From contig VGIY01000019.1 in NCBI GenBank assembly GCA_016867695.1, positions 1 through 17,895 of the forward strand: a stretch of DNA of 17,895 bases. The letters are read 5' to 3'. Below, piece after piece: positions 1 through 7,695 of this stretch. The position numbers were made by a program, and so were the translations under genes. Position 1 is the first letter of the stretch. Each line of letters starts with the position of its first letter. This DNA comes from Candidatus Eiseniibacteriota bacterium (GTDB lineage: Bacteria > Eisenbacteria > RBG-16-71-46 > CAIMUX01 > WJJG01). Below the pieces are notes generated by a model. That model saw only the letters and a list, made by a program, of their open reading frames with translations. It did no database searches and was not told the origin of the DNA.

Positions 1-1449
1 CGCCGGCCGCTCGCCGCCGGCGCCCGCGCCTACCTGGACGCCTCCCGCGGGCGCCCCCTCGCCGGCGCGCGCCGCGGCCACCCCCTCCGCCCGCGCCGGC
101 GGCCCCCCGGCGCCCGCCGCCGCCGCCGGGTCGCCCCGCAGCCAGCGGCCGACCGCCACGACGCCCAACCCGATCCAGAGGGCGAAGAAGTGGTAGCCGG
201 AGACGAAGAAGTAATCCCGGTCGCGCACCTCGTCGGCGCGGAAGTTGAGGTAGAAGACTAGGAAGACCGAGCAGAAGAAGACGAGCGTCAGGAGCAGCAG
301 GAAGCGCCGCCTGTCGCGCAGCGCCTGCGTGCCCGCCCCCAGGAACCCGATCAGGTAGGGCAGCGCCTGGGCGAACCACTGCGGCCGCACGCCGAGATCG
401 AACTGGTCCTGCCAGTAGCGCCAGAAGTGCTTCGTGAACTGGATCGCCCAGCTCGCCTGGCGCACCTCGAACGGGTTGGCGGGCTTGTACTGGTCGCGCG
501 AGAGGACGAGCCAGAGGTTCTCCCAGTTGCTCGGGTCGGCCAGGTTGAGCGTCGGGGCGAGGCGGGCCCGCAGGATCAGGTAGAAGTGCACGCTGAGTCC
601 CAGGACGGCAAACGCCAGCGCCCAAGTGGCGAGATTCCGCGCCCCCAGGCGTGACCAGCGCCAGGCTAGCGTCCCGCCGTAGGCGCCCAGCGTGATCAGC
701 AGCGCCGCCGAAAACCCCGTCCCCGCCGAGCGCAGGAGGGCGAAGAGCAGGACGCCGGCGGCGACCAGCGCCGTGCCCGCGAGCACGTCCCGGTTGAAGA
801 AGGTCCCCGGCGACACGAGCAGCAGATAGAGGAAGAGCGCCGGCGCCACCAGCAGCACGCCCATGTGCGCGCCGACGCCGACGAAGAGCAGGTAGACGAT
901 GAGGATCAGGTAGCGCGGGTCGCGCCGGTTCGAGGGGCCGGAGGCCTCCCAGCGCAGCATCAGCCAGACGGCGAAGACCATGATCAGGGAGCTGAGCGCG
1001 TAGACCTCGGCCTCGATGGCGTTGTCCCAGAAGGTACGGCCGAAGGCCATGAAGAAGGCGCCGGCCAGCCCCCCCGCCACGGCCAGCCAGCGGTCGAGCG
1101 GCGTCTCCCGCCCGCGCGCCCAGCGCCGCGCCAGGTCGACGATGATCAGGTAGGAGAAGAGCACGGCCAGCGAGGCGGCGAGGGCCGACATGTAGTTGAC
1201 CCGCGCCGAGATCTGGCTGAGGGGGGCGAGCGAGAAGAGCCTGCCGATGAGGACGTAGAGCGGCGTCCCGGGCGGGTGCGGGACGCCGAGGGTGTACGAG
1301 GCCATGATGAACTCGCCGCTGTCCCAGAAGGGGGAGCTGATCGTCAGCGTCATCATGTAGACCGTGTGGGCGACGAGGAACGCCGCCGCGGCCCCCCAGG
1401 CCACGGGATCCCGAACCCACGCGCCGAGCCGTTCGCGCCAGTCCCGCAT
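1..1449 (-). CDS. DUF2723 (GT117-like) polytopic membrane protein, 3' end missing
   Basis: The frame is open for exactly 483 codons from ATG 1449 to the window edge, so the C-terminus is missing. The N-terminal region reads FWDSGEFIMASYTLGVPHPP and then GTPLYVLIGRLF. This is the hallmark of DUF2723 proteins, where an acidic DSGE-type motif sits in the first periplasmic loop after the first membrane helix, as in GT-C-like transferases. About ten to eleven hydrophobic segments follow, for example around residues 15-35, 85-105, 120-135, 180-215, 225-245 and 395-415. After the last visible helix the protein becomes an Ala/Gly/Pro-rich linker (about the last 45 residues). Family members often carry TPR-like or soluble C-terminal parts. 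The start is three bases after the stop of the GT4 gene, with AGAGGGAGAG upstream. Inferred role: transfer of sugars from a lipid carrier on the outer face of the inner membrane; the substrate is unknown. Confidence 0.85.
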   Translation of the reverse strand, partial: MRDWRERLGAWVRDPVAWGAAAAFLVAHTVYMMTLTISSPFWDSGEFIMASYTLGVPHPPGTPLYVLIGRLFSLAPLSQISARVNYMSALAASLAVLFSYLIIVDLARRWARGRETPLDRWLAVAGGLAGAFFMAFGRTFWDNAIEAEVYALSSLIMVFAVWLMLRWEASGPSNRRDPRYLILIVYLLFVGVGAHMGVLLVAPALFLYLLLVSPGTFFNRDVLAGTALVAAGVLLFALLRSAGTGFSAALLITLGAYGGTLAWRWSRLGARNLATWALAFAVLGLSVHFYLILRARLAPTLNLADPSNWENLWLVLSRDQYKPANPFEVRQASWAIQFTKHFWRYWQDQFDLGVRPQWFAQALPYLIGFLGAGTQALRDRRRFLLLLTLVFFCSVFLVFYLNFRADEVRDRDYFFVSGYHFFALWIGLGVVAVGRWLRGDPAAAAGAGGPPARAEGVAAARAGEGAPAGGVQVGAGAGGERPA

Positions 1450-1452
1450 CGT

Positions 1453-2589
1453 CTAGGCTCTCCCTCTGGCGATGATCTCCTCGGCCAGCTCCAGCGTCTC
1501 CCGCGCGGAGCTCTCCCAGTCGTACCGCGCCGCCCACGCCCGGCCCGCGCGCCCCATCCGCAGCCAGAGCCCATCGTCGCTCAGCAGGCGGACCAGCGCC
1601 TCGGCCAGCGGCCCGACCTCGCCGTGGGGCACGAGCAGGCCGGTTTCCCCGTCGCGCACCGACTCGCTCAGCCCGGGCGAGCGGCTGGCCACGCAGGGGA
1701 TGCCCAGCGCGTTGCCCTCGATCACCGAGAGCCCCCAGCCCTCCTTGGGAGAGGTGTAGACCAGGACCCTGGTCCGGTAAAGCGTCTCCAGCTTGGCGGC
1801 CCCCTCCTGGTACCCGAGAAAGCGCACCCGCCTCCCCACGCCCAGCGCCTCGGCCAGCGCCTCCAGCCGCGGGCGGTAGTCGCCCTCTCCGACGATCCAG
1901 TACTCCGCCCCGGGGACGCGCGCCAGGATCGCCGGCAGGGCGCGCAGGACGAGGTCGATGCGCTTGTACTTCTTGATCCGCCCCAGGTAGGTGATCACCG
2001 GCCCGGGCGGCTCCTCCCCGCGGTCGGGGGGGCGGTAGTAGTCGTGATCGATCCCCGCGCGGATGACCCGCATCCGCTCCCGGGGGATCCCGCGCCGGAC
2101 CAGGTCCTCGAGCGTCGTCTGCGACAGCACCGAGAAGCGGCTGCGCCGGTAGACGAGCGGGATGAACTGCTCGTAGAAGTAGACGTAGAGCGCCAGGGGC
2201 AGCGCCGCCTGGCGGAAGACGGTCGTGCCGAAGAGGTGCGGGACGATCCCCAGCACCGGCGCCCGGCGCTGGAAGAGCGGGGTGAAGAAGGGGATCTTGT
2301 TGATGTCCTCGACCACGAGGTCGACCGGCGACTCGCGCATCACTCGCCGCAGCAGCGCCGGGGCGCGGAAGTTGAAGTCGTACTGGCTGCCCGCCCGGCG
2401 GATGCGCAGCCCCTCGATCTCCTCCTCCCGCGGCGCGCCCGGCCAGCTGCCGGTGACGAAACTGACGCGATGGCCCCAGCGGACGAAACGGCGGAAGATC
2501 TCGTAGAGGATCACCTCCGCCCCGCCGAACTCCGGGTGGCGGATGTCGCGGTAGCTGACCACCGCGAAGTGGCGGCCCGGCCGCGTCAC
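1453..2589 (-). CDS. GT4-family (GT-B fold) glycosyltransferase
   Basis: This 378-residue protein starts at a GTG that overlaps the methyltransferase stop (GTGA), with GGGGAGG a few bases upstream. The open frame continues upstream of the GTG, but that extension is Arg/Pro-rich, lies inside the methyltransferase gene and is not protein-like. The N-terminal Rossmann half has a PEFGGAE motif (about residues 19-25), where GT4 enzymes use the glycine-rich loop for donor/acceptor contacts. The C-terminal half has YLGRIKKYKRIDLVLRA (about 201-217), VGEGDYRPRLE, and the E-x7-E nucleotide-sugar motif EGWGLSVIE (E283 and E291). The domain ends with the usual ETGLLV and helical tail. No membrane segment is seen, so it probably acts at the cytoplasmic face. 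It is the middle gene of a methyltransferase-GT4-DUF2723 set, which suggests glycan or glycolipid assembly. Donor and acceptor cannot be read from sequence. Confidence 0.93.
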   Translation of the reverse strand: MTRPGRHFAVVSYRDIRHPEFGGAEVILYEIFRRFVRWGHRVSFVTGSWPGAPREEEIEGLRIRRAGSQYDFNFRAPALLRRVMRESPVDLVVEDINKIPFFTPLFQRRAPVLGIVPHLFGTTVFRQAALPLALYVYFYEQFIPLVYRRSRFSVLSQTTLEDLVRRGIPRERMRVIRAGIDHDYYRPPDRGEEPPGPVITYLGRIKKYKRIDLVLRALPAILARVPGAEYWIVGEGDYRPRLEALAEALGVGRRVRFLGYQEGAAKLETLYRTRVLVYTSPKEGWGLSVIEGNALGIPCVASRSPGLSESVRDGETGLLVPHGEVGPLAEALVRLLSDDGLWLRMGRAGRAWAARYDWESSARETLELAEEIIARGRA

Positions 2590-3377
2590 GCCCGCCTCCC
2601 CGCCGATGCCGCCGGCCTGCGGGCCAGGACATTGACCATGGCGAAGGTGTAGGGCCCCAGGCGCCGCCGCCGCAGCCAGCCGCGCCAGGATCTCCCCAGC
2701 GGGCCGAGGAGCGGGATCTCGCGCGGGTATTGCGGCAGCCGGGCCAGGCGGACGCGCAGCAGCGCGTAGCGCAGCGAGCGGTACCAGAAGCCGGGGACCA
2801 TCCAGTCGCCCCCGACGCGCAGGACTTCGTATCCCGCCGCGCGCATGAGGCGGCTCAGCCCGCCCGGCGTGAATTCCGTCTCCCAGCCGGCGAACCAGCG
2901 ATCGAGCGCGATCAGCAGGTGCTTGACGAGCGTGTAGGGATGGTAGCGCTGCGGCACGTCGATGAGCCCGTAGCCTCCGCCGGCGGTGACCCGGAAGCCC
3001 TCGTCGAGCAGCGGGCGGGGGTCGCGGAAGTGCTCGAGAAGCCCCTGGTGGAAGACGAGGTCGAAGGCGCCGTCGCGAAAGGGCATCCTCGTGGCGTCGC
3101 CGCAGACGCACTCGACGCGCAGGCCCAGCGCCGCCGCCTGGGGCCGGATGACCTCGAAGGCGCTCATCACGTAGTCGAGGAGGAAGACCCGGGCCCCGGC
3201 CTGGACGAGGCGCAGGCTGTCGCGCCCGCTGCCGGCGCCCACCTCCAGCGCGCGCATGCGCTCCAGCGGGAGCTCGCGCAGCTGGTCCAGGAGCCGGTCC
3301 TCATTGGTGTAGACCTGATCGATCTCCCGGCGCTCGCGCCAGTAGCGCTCCCAGTGTCCGGGGGTCGAGCTCCTCAT
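2586..3377 (-). CDS. Class I SAM-dependent methyltransferase
   Basis: A Rossmann-fold methyltransferase of about 263 residues. Motif I is LEVGAGSGRDS (about residues 44-54), the acidic residue after strand 2 is in FLLDYV (about 66-70), motif II/III is CGDATRMPFRDGAFDLVF (about 92-109), and GLLEHFRDP follows. The pattern resembles UbiE/Methyltransf_11 enzymes, which are often found in glycan or lipid clusters. The start is uncertain. ATG 3377 has GAGGG nearby and precedes the family-like HWERYW segment. ATG 3407 lacks a ribosome site. TTG 3458 would overlap the nusB stop (TTGA) and has GGAAGG upstream, but would add 27 unconserved residues. The 3' end overlaps the GT4 start by four bases, so the two are probably translationally coupled. 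The methyl acceptor is unknown; a sugar, lipid or quinone are all possible. Confidence 0.85.
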   Translation of the reverse strand: MRSSTPGHWERYWRERREIDQVYTNEDRLLDQLRELPLERMRALEVGAGSGRDSLRLVQAGARVFLLDYVMSAFEVIRPQAAALGLRVECVCGDATRMPFRDGAFDLVFHQGLLEHFRDPRPLLDEGFRVTAGGGYGLIDVPQRYHPYTLVKHLLIALDRWFAGWETEFTPGGLSRLMRAAGYEVLRVGGDWMVPGFWYRSLRYALLRVRLARLPQYPREIPLLGPLGRSWRGWLRRRRLGPYTFAMVNVLARRPAASAGRRA

Positions 3378-3427
3378 CGGGCCATCCCTCGCCGCTCTCC
3401 GTCCCATGATGGGGGGTAAGGTAGCAC

Positions 3428-3440
3428 GGCCCGTCGGGCC
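3428..3440 (-). other. Small GC hairpin between nusB and the methyltransferase gene
   Basis: A perfect five-base inverted repeat (GGCCC, three-base loop, GGGCC) sits 15 bases after the nusB stop, inside the 77-base gap before the preferred methyltransferase start. It is the only sizeable gap downstream of ribD. No T-run follows on the minus strand, so it is at best an attenuator or processing site. It may equally be a chance product of high GC. Confidence 0.3.
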
Positions 3441-3454
3441 GGTCCACGCGCCCC

Positions 3455-3913
3455 TCAACCCCTGCCTTCCGGCGGCGCGAGCTCTCCCGGCCGGATCGAG
3501 CGGGCGGCCGCGTCGAGCACGCCGTTGACGAAGGCGGGGCTGCGCTCGTCCCCGTAGCGATGCGCCAGCCGCAGCGTCTCCTCCATCACGACCGCCGCCG
3601 GCACCCCCGGCTCGAGCAGCAGCTCCGTGACCGCCAGCCGCAGCAGCGCCCGCTCGACCCCCCCGAGCCGGTCGAGCTCCCAGTGCTGGAGGACGCCGGC
3701 GAGCGCGCTGTCGACCCGATCGGCCTCTTCCAGGAAGCCGTGCACCAGGCGCCGGGCGTGCTCGCGCCCCTCCGCGGTGAAGCGGAACCGGCCCAGGGCC
3801 AGGGCCAGCGCCTCCCGGGGGTCGTCGCCGGTCAGGTCGACCTCGTACAGCACGCGCAGGGCCACCTCTCGGGCCTTCGGGCGCCCGCCGCGGCGCTCCA
3901 GGATTCCGCTCAT
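3455..3913 (-). CDS. nusB: Transcription antitermination factor NusB
   Basis: This is a 152-residue all-helical NusB, close to the usual 130-150. Family signatures are visible in order: KAREVALRVLYEVDLTG near the N-terminus, DRVDSALAGVLQHWELDRL in the middle, ERALLRLAVTELL, then AAVVMEETLRLAHRYGDERS and the highly conserved SPAFVNGVLD near the end. NusB pairs with NusE (S10) and boxA RNA in rRNA antitermination. The start ATG overlaps the ribH stop (ATGA), which fixes it well. A longer open frame exists upstream, but that part is antisense-like Arg/Gly-rich sequence inside ribH. Linkage of nusB to ribH is very common in bacteria. Expression is probably from the FMN-controlled rib promoter by read-through and coupling, though an internal promoter cannot be excluded. 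Confidence 0.96.
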   Translation of the reverse strand: MSGILERRGGRPKAREVALRVLYEVDLTGDDPREALALALGRFRFTAEGREHARRLVHGFLEEADRVDSALAGVLQHWELDRLGGVERALLRLAVTELLLEPGVPAAVVMEETLRLAHRYGDERSPAFVNGVLDAAARSIRPGELAPPEGRG

Positions 3914-4386
3914 GCCCTGCCGTCTTCCGCGCGCAGCAGGTGGACCATCTCGATGCCCGCCTGGGCCGCTTCCCAGCCGCGCCCGCCGCCCTTCACCCCG
4001 CTGCGCTCGAGCGCCTGCTCCATCGTCTCGGCGGTGATGACGCCGAAGATGGCCGGCACGCCCGACTCCCATCCCACCTGGGCGATGCCGCGCGAGACCT
4101 CTCTGGCCACCTGGTCGGCGTGGCTCGTCTCGCCGCGCACGATCGAGCCCAGCGCCAGGATCAGGTCGTAATCCCCGCCGGCGGCCTTGTGCTTCGCCAC
4201 CAGCGGCAGCTCGAACGAGCCCGGGACCCAGAAGACGCGGATGTCCTCGTCGGCGCAGCCGTGCTGCGCGAGGCACTGGGCGGCGCCGGCCACCAGTTGG
4301 TCGGTCACCAGGCGGCCGTAGCGGCTGGCGACGATGCAGACCCGCAAGCCGCGGGCGTCGAGCTTGGCGGAGAACTCCTTGGGCAT
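3910..4386 (-). CDS. ribH: 6,7-dimethyl-8-ribityllumazine synthase
   Basis: A 158-residue lumazine synthase, normal family length. It condenses 3,4-dihydroxy-2-butanone 4-phosphate with 5-amino-6-ribitylaminouracil, the penultimate riboflavin step. Seen: CIVASRYGRLVTDQL (substrate loop), VPGSFELP (about 54-61), ALGSIVRGETSHADQ with the likely catalytic His at about residue 89, and GVITAETMEQALERSG leading to GRGWEAA. The residues next to the catalytic His (HADQV) differ from the usual aromatic HFEYV/HYDYV pattern. ATG 4386 was chosen because GGGAGGA lies five bases upstream. ATG 4401 would overlap the ribBA stop (ATGA) and add only MREEH. The 3' end overlaps nusB by four bases. Confidence 0.96.
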   Translation of the reverse strand: MPKEFSAKLDARGLRVCIVASRYGRLVTDQLVAGAAQCLAQHGCADEDIRVFWVPGSFELPLVAKHKAAGGDYDLILALGSIVRGETSHADQVAREVSRGIAQVGWESGVPAIFGVITAETMEQALERSGVKGGGRGWEAAQAGIEMVHLLRAEDGRA

Positions 4387-4390
4387 GTGC

Positions 4391-4397
4391 TCCTCCC
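4391..4397 (-). promoter_or_regulatory. Shine-Dalgarno deciding the ribH start
   Basis: GGGAGGA on the minus strand, about five bases before ATG 4386. It lies inside the short extension that would be translated from ATG 4401, which argues for the downstream ATG as the main start. Confidence 0.6.
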
Positions 4398-5657
4398 TCA
4401 TGAGTGGTGGGCGGCCCGCCGGCCGCAGGCCGGATCCTCGTCGAAACAGTGGCCCATCTTCTCCCGCTTGGTGGCGAGATAGCGTTCGTTGTGCGGATTG
4501 GAGGGCACGACCAGTGCCACGCGCTCGACGATCTCGAGCCCGTGCCCCTCCAGCCCGACGCGCTTGGCCGGGTTGTTGGTCAGCAAGCGGATCCGGCGGC
4601 AGCCGAGCTGCGCCAGGATCTGCGCCCCGATGCCGTAGTCGCGCTCGTCGGCGCGGAAGCCCAGCCGCAGATTGGCCTCGACCGTGTCGAGGCCCTCGTC
4701 CTGCAGCGCGTAGGCGCGCATCTTGTTCACCAGCCCGATCCCGCGCCCCTCCTGGCGCATGTAGACGAGGATGCCCCCCTCGGCGGCGATCAGCTCCATC
4801 GCCCGCTCGAGCTGCTGCCCGCAGTCGCAGCGGGCGCTGTAGAGCGCGTCTCCGGTCAGGCACTCGGAGTGGACGCGCACGAGCGGCGCCTGCGCGGCGC
4901 CCCTCCCCTGCCGGACGAGCGCCAGGTGGTGCGCGCCGTCGATCAGGCTCTCGAAGGTGTGGGCGCGGAATTCCCCGAACCGGGTGGGGAAGCGCACTTC
5001 GGCGACCTGGCGGACGATCGTCTCGTGACGGCGGCGGAAGGCGATCAGGTCGGCGACCGAGGTGATCCGCAGGCCGAAGCGATCGGCGATGGCCAGCAGT
5101 TCGGGCAGCCGGGCCATCGACCCGTCCTCGGCCATCACCTCGCAGAGGACGCCGGCGGGGGTGAGCCCGGCCAGCCGCGCCAGGTCGAGGCTCGCCTCGG
5201 TGTGCCCGGCGCGGCGCAGGACGCCGCCGGGCGCGGCGCACAGGGGGAAGATGTGCCCCGGGCGGGCCAGGTCCTCGGGGCGCGTCTCGGGGCCGATCAG
5301 CGCCAGCGCCGTGCGCGCCCGGTCCTGGGCCGAGATCCCGGTCGTCGTCCCCCGCACCGCGTCGACCGAAACGGTGAAGGGCGTCTGCATCCTGGCCGTG
5401 TTGCGCGCCACCATCGGCGGCAGGTCGAGCGCGCGCAGGCGCTCCTCCTCCAGCGAGACGCAGATCAGGCCGCGACCATGGGTGGCCATGAAGTTGATCG
5501 CCTCGGGGGTCACCTTCTCGGCGGCGCAGATGAAGTCCCCCTCGTTCTCGCGGTCCTGATCGTCGACGACGATGACGATCTCGCCGGCGCGGATGGCGGC
5601 GATCGCCTCCTCGACTCGGTCCAGCGCCCCGCCCCGCTCCCGCCTCGGCTTCACCAT
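4398..5657 (-). CDS. ribBA: Bifunctional 3,4-dihydroxy-2-butanone-4-phosphate synthase / GTP cyclohydrolase II
   Basis: A 419-residue fusion of the two entry enzymes of riboflavin synthesis. The N-terminal DHBP synthase half (about 10-210) shows DDQDRENEGDF (metal-binding acidic loop, about 32-42), HGRGLICVSL, TTTGISAQDRA, RPGHIFPL, RAGHTEA and CEVMAEDGSMAR, so its active site looks complete. The C-terminal GTP cyclohydrolase II half (about 215-405) has the zinc cysteines in SECLTGDALYSARCDCG (Cys 266, 277, 279), RQEGRGIGL (about 301-309) and LTNNPAKR. Both halves therefore look functional. The start ATG overlaps the ribE stop by seven bases and has GGAGGGAG upstream. A short C-terminal tail after the KMGH end is Arg/His-rich. 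Confidence 0.97.
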   Translation of the reverse strand: MVKPRRERGGALDRVEEAIAAIRAGEIVIVVDDQDRENEGDFICAAEKVTPEAINFMATHGRGLICVSLEEERLRALDLPPMVARNTARMQTPFTVSVDAVRGTTTGISAQDRARTALALIGPETRPEDLARPGHIFPLCAAPGGVLRRAGHTEASLDLARLAGLTPAGVLCEVMAEDGSMARLPELLAIADRFGLRITSVADLIAFRRRHETIVRQVAEVRFPTRFGEFRAHTFESLIDGAHHLALVRQGRGAAQAPLVRVHSECLTGDALYSARCDCGQQLERAMELIAAEGGILVYMRQEGRGIGLVNKMRAYALQDEGLDTVEANLRLGFRADERDYGIGAQILAQLGCRRIRLLTNNPAKRVGLEGHGLEIVERVALVVPSNPHNERYLATKREKMGHCFDEDPACGRRAAHHS

Positions 5658-6289
5658 GCGCTCCCTCCTCCCTCGCCGCGCCCGCGCGCCGCCCCTCGTG
5701 CGGACAGCAGCGCCTCGGTGTACTTGGCCAGGATGTCGACCTCGAGGTTGACGCGCGCCCCCGGGCGCAGGCGCGCGAGAAGCGTGCGCGCGCAGGTCTC
5801 GGGGACGATGTAGAGCTCGCAGATCGCCCCGCGCAACGCCCCGACGGTGAGGCTGACCCCGTCGACGGCCAGCGAGCCCTTGGCCGCGAGATAGCGCGCC
5901 AGGCCGGCGGGAACGGCGATCGCCAGCGTCTGGTCTTGGCCCCGCCGCCCGCAGCGGACGACGCGGCCGAGCCCGTCGACGTGCCCCTGCACCCAGTGCC
6001 CGCCCAAACGGCCGTCGGCGCGCAGCGCCCGCTCGAGATGGATGCGCGCGCCCGGGCGCCAGCCGCCGGCGGTCGTGCGGCGGAGCGTCTCGGCAACGGC
6101 GGCGGCGGCGAACCGACCCGCCCTCGCGTCGCTCGCCTCGACCGTGAGGCAGACGCCGTTGCAGGCGATCGAGTCCCCGGCCGACAGCCCGCCCGCCGTC
6201 GCCGGCGCCGAGAAGCGCAGGCGGCGGCCGCCGGGGAACGCGCGCGTCTCGAGCAGCGTCCCGATCTCTTCGATCAGGCCGGTGAACAC
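5651..6289 (-). CDS. ribE: Riboflavin synthase, alpha subunit
   Basis: A 212-residue enzyme that dismutates two lumazines to riboflavin. It has the expected duplicated lumazine-binding fold. Repeat 1 starts VFTGLIEEIG and contains NGVCLTV (Cys about 47). The linker has GHWVQGHVDG (about 97-106). Repeat 2 has AAKGSLAVDGVSLTV (about 135-149) and ends with NLEVDILAKYTEALL. The GTG start is preferred because the protein begins at the canonical (M)FTGL motif and GGAGGAGAGG lies immediately upstream. It begins 16 bases inside the end of ribD and ends seven bases inside ribBA, so it is translationally coupled at both ends. The gene is called ribE or ribC depending on the species convention. Confidence 0.96.
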   Translation of the reverse strand: MFTGLIEEIGTLLETRAFPGGRRLRFSAPATAGGLSAGDSIACNGVCLTVEASDARAGRFAAAAVAETLRRTTAGGWRPGARIHLERALRADGRLGGHWVQGHVDGLGRVVRCGRRGQDQTLAIAVPAGLARYLAAKGSLAVDGVSLTVGALRGAICELYIVPETCARTLLARLRPGARVNLEVDILAKYTEALLSARGAARGRGEGGGSAW

Positions 6290-7593
6290 GCCTCTCCTCC
6301 TGCGAGCGTCACCCGGGCGCCCGATTCGGCGTCGCCCGAGCGGCCGGCGGCCTCCCCCCGCGCGGCGGAAGCCGCCTCCTCGAGGCAGGCCTCGACCCGC
6401 GACTCCCAGGCCTCCACCAGCAGGTCCGGCCCCGCTCTCGTCACCCGCAACGGGCCCAGCCGCAGGCCCTCCGGAAGAGTCCCCACCCCGATCTCCCGCG
6501 TCCAGGTCCACTCCCCCCCCAGCAGCAGCGGCGCCACGACGAGGCGCACGCGGCCGACCAGCCGCTCGCGCAGCAGGGCGTTCGACAGCGTCGGCCCGCA
6601 CTCGGCCATGACCTCCAGGAAGCCGCGCTCCGCCAGCCGATCGGCCAGCGCGGCCAGGTCCACGCCGGAGCCTCCGTGCCCCTCGGGAAGCACCCAGACC
6701 TCGACGCCCCGCCCGGAGAGCCTGGCGATCGCCTCCCGCGGCGCCCGCGCGCCGCAGGCGACGATCCAGCGCCCCCCCGGCGATCCCGCCAGGTGCTCCA
6801 GCAGGCGGTCGTCGCTTCCCGACCGGGCGCGCGAGTCGGCCACGACGCGCGCCGGCTGCCGCGGCCAGGCCGGGGGCGGGCATCCGGCCGCGGCCGCGCG
6901 GCGCAGCCTGGCCAGAGGATCACGCCCCGGCCTCGCGGTCAGGCGGGGCAGGTCGTCCGTCAGCGTGCCGAGGCCGGTGAGCATCGCGTCGGCCGCGGCC
7001 CTCCACTGGTGGACGCGAAGGCGCGAGGCCTCGCTGCTGATCCACTGGCTGGAGCGGTCTTGCGCCGCCTGGCGCCCGTCCAGGCTGGCGGCGATCTTGA
7101 GCGTGACCAGCGGCCTCCCGCCGCGCAGGCGCCAGAGGAAAGGCGCGTTGAGCGCCGCCGCCGGGGCGGCGCAGACTCCGGTCTCGACGGGGATCCCGGC
7201 CCCGCGCAGGATGGCCAGCCCACGCCCGCTCACCAGCGGATGCGGGTCGCCGATCGCGGCCACGAGCCTCCCGATGCGCGCGTCGACGAGCGCCGGCGCG
7301 CAGGGCGGCGTGCGCCCCTCGTGCGCGCAGGGCTCGAGCGTGACGTAGACCGTGGCGCCCTCCAGCGCCCCGGGGCCCGCCGCGGCGAGCAGCGCCGCCT
7401 CGGCGTGACGCTCCCCGCAGGCGAAGTGCGACCCCACGCCGAGGCAGCGCCCGGCGCGCACCGCCACCGCCCCGACGCGCGGATTGGGGTGCGTGCTCCC
7501 GCGGCCCAGGCGCGCCGCCTTCAGGGCGAGGCGCATCCAGCGCAGGTCATCCCGCTCGCGCGCCAGGTCCGCTCGTCCGCCTCGTTCGCTCAC
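6274..7593 (-). CDS. ribD: Bifunctional pyrimidine deaminase/reductase RibD
   Basis: A 439-residue protein, longer than the usual 360-380. The N-terminal deaminase has THPNPRVGAV, the zinc/catalytic HAE (63-65), and EPCAHEGRTPPC with Cys 89 and 98. The reductase half begins at PLVTLKIAASLDGRQA and has SSQWISSEASR, GLGTLTDDLPRLT and ECGPTLSNALL. The extra length comes from an insertion of about 20 residues in the reductase domain (AAAAGCPPPAWPRQ region) and an Ala/Gly/Glu-rich tail that overlaps the ribE start. The GTG start has a modest GGGGA upstream. A start at Met20 is possible but would cut the family's short N-terminal lead. This is the first gene of the operon, 17 bases after an intrinsic terminator and just downstream of an FMN riboswitch, so it should be repressed by FMN. 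Confidence 0.95.
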   Translation of the reverse strand: MSERGGRADLARERDDLRWMRLALKAARLGRGSTHPNPRVGAVAVRAGRCLGVGSHFACGERHAEAALLAAAGPGALEGATVYVTLEPCAHEGRTPPCAPALVDARIGRLVAAIGDPHPLVSGRGLAILRGAGIPVETGVCAAPAAALNAPFLWRLRGGRPLVTLKIAASLDGRQAAQDRSSQWISSEASRLRVHQWRAAADAMLTGLGTLTDDLPRLTARPGRDPLARLRRAAAAGCPPPAWPRQPARVVADSRARSGSDDRLLEHLAGSPGGRWIVACGARAPREAIARLSGRGVEVWVLPEGHGGSGVDLAALADRLAERGFLEVMAECGPTLSNALLRERLVGRVRLVVAPLLLGGEWTWTREIGVGTLPEGLRLGPLRVTRAGPDLLVEAWESRVEACLEEAASAARGEAAGRSGDAESGARVTLAGGEACSPA

Positions 7594-7609
7594 CCGATCC
7601 CCGCCAACG

Positions 7610-7633
7610 AAAAGGGCCCCGCCTTCGGGGCCC
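7610..7633 (-). terminator. Intrinsic terminator, FMN riboswitch expression platform
   Basis: On the minus strand a perfect eight-base stem (GGGCCCCG / CGGGGCCC) with the loop AAGG is followed at once by TTTT and then CGTT. It ends 17 bases before the ribD GTG and follows the FMN aptamer by about 60 bases. The position fits transcription attenuation of the rib operon. Its ascending arm and loop are complementary to ten bases at the 5' end of the aptamer (7809-7818). Confidence 0.88.
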
Positions 7634-7695
7634 TGCGTCCGGAAGCGGCCGCCCAGCCCGCAGAGCCGCCTCCACGGGGGTCTCTCCGCCGCCTC

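Noticed and set aside
865..2652. 595-codon plus-strand open frame, and similar long plus-strand frames at 4404-5813, 5936-7348, 6676-8463 and 8336-9994
   Set aside because: All lie antisense to well-recognised minus-strand genes. Their translations are Arg/Pro/Gly/Asp-rich with no family motif, as expected from high-GC antisense frames.
3910..6096. 728-codon minus-strand frame ending in RibH
   Set aside because: Only the last 158 residues are protein-like (RibH). The rest is out of frame through ribE and ribBA, whose own frames are clearly coding.
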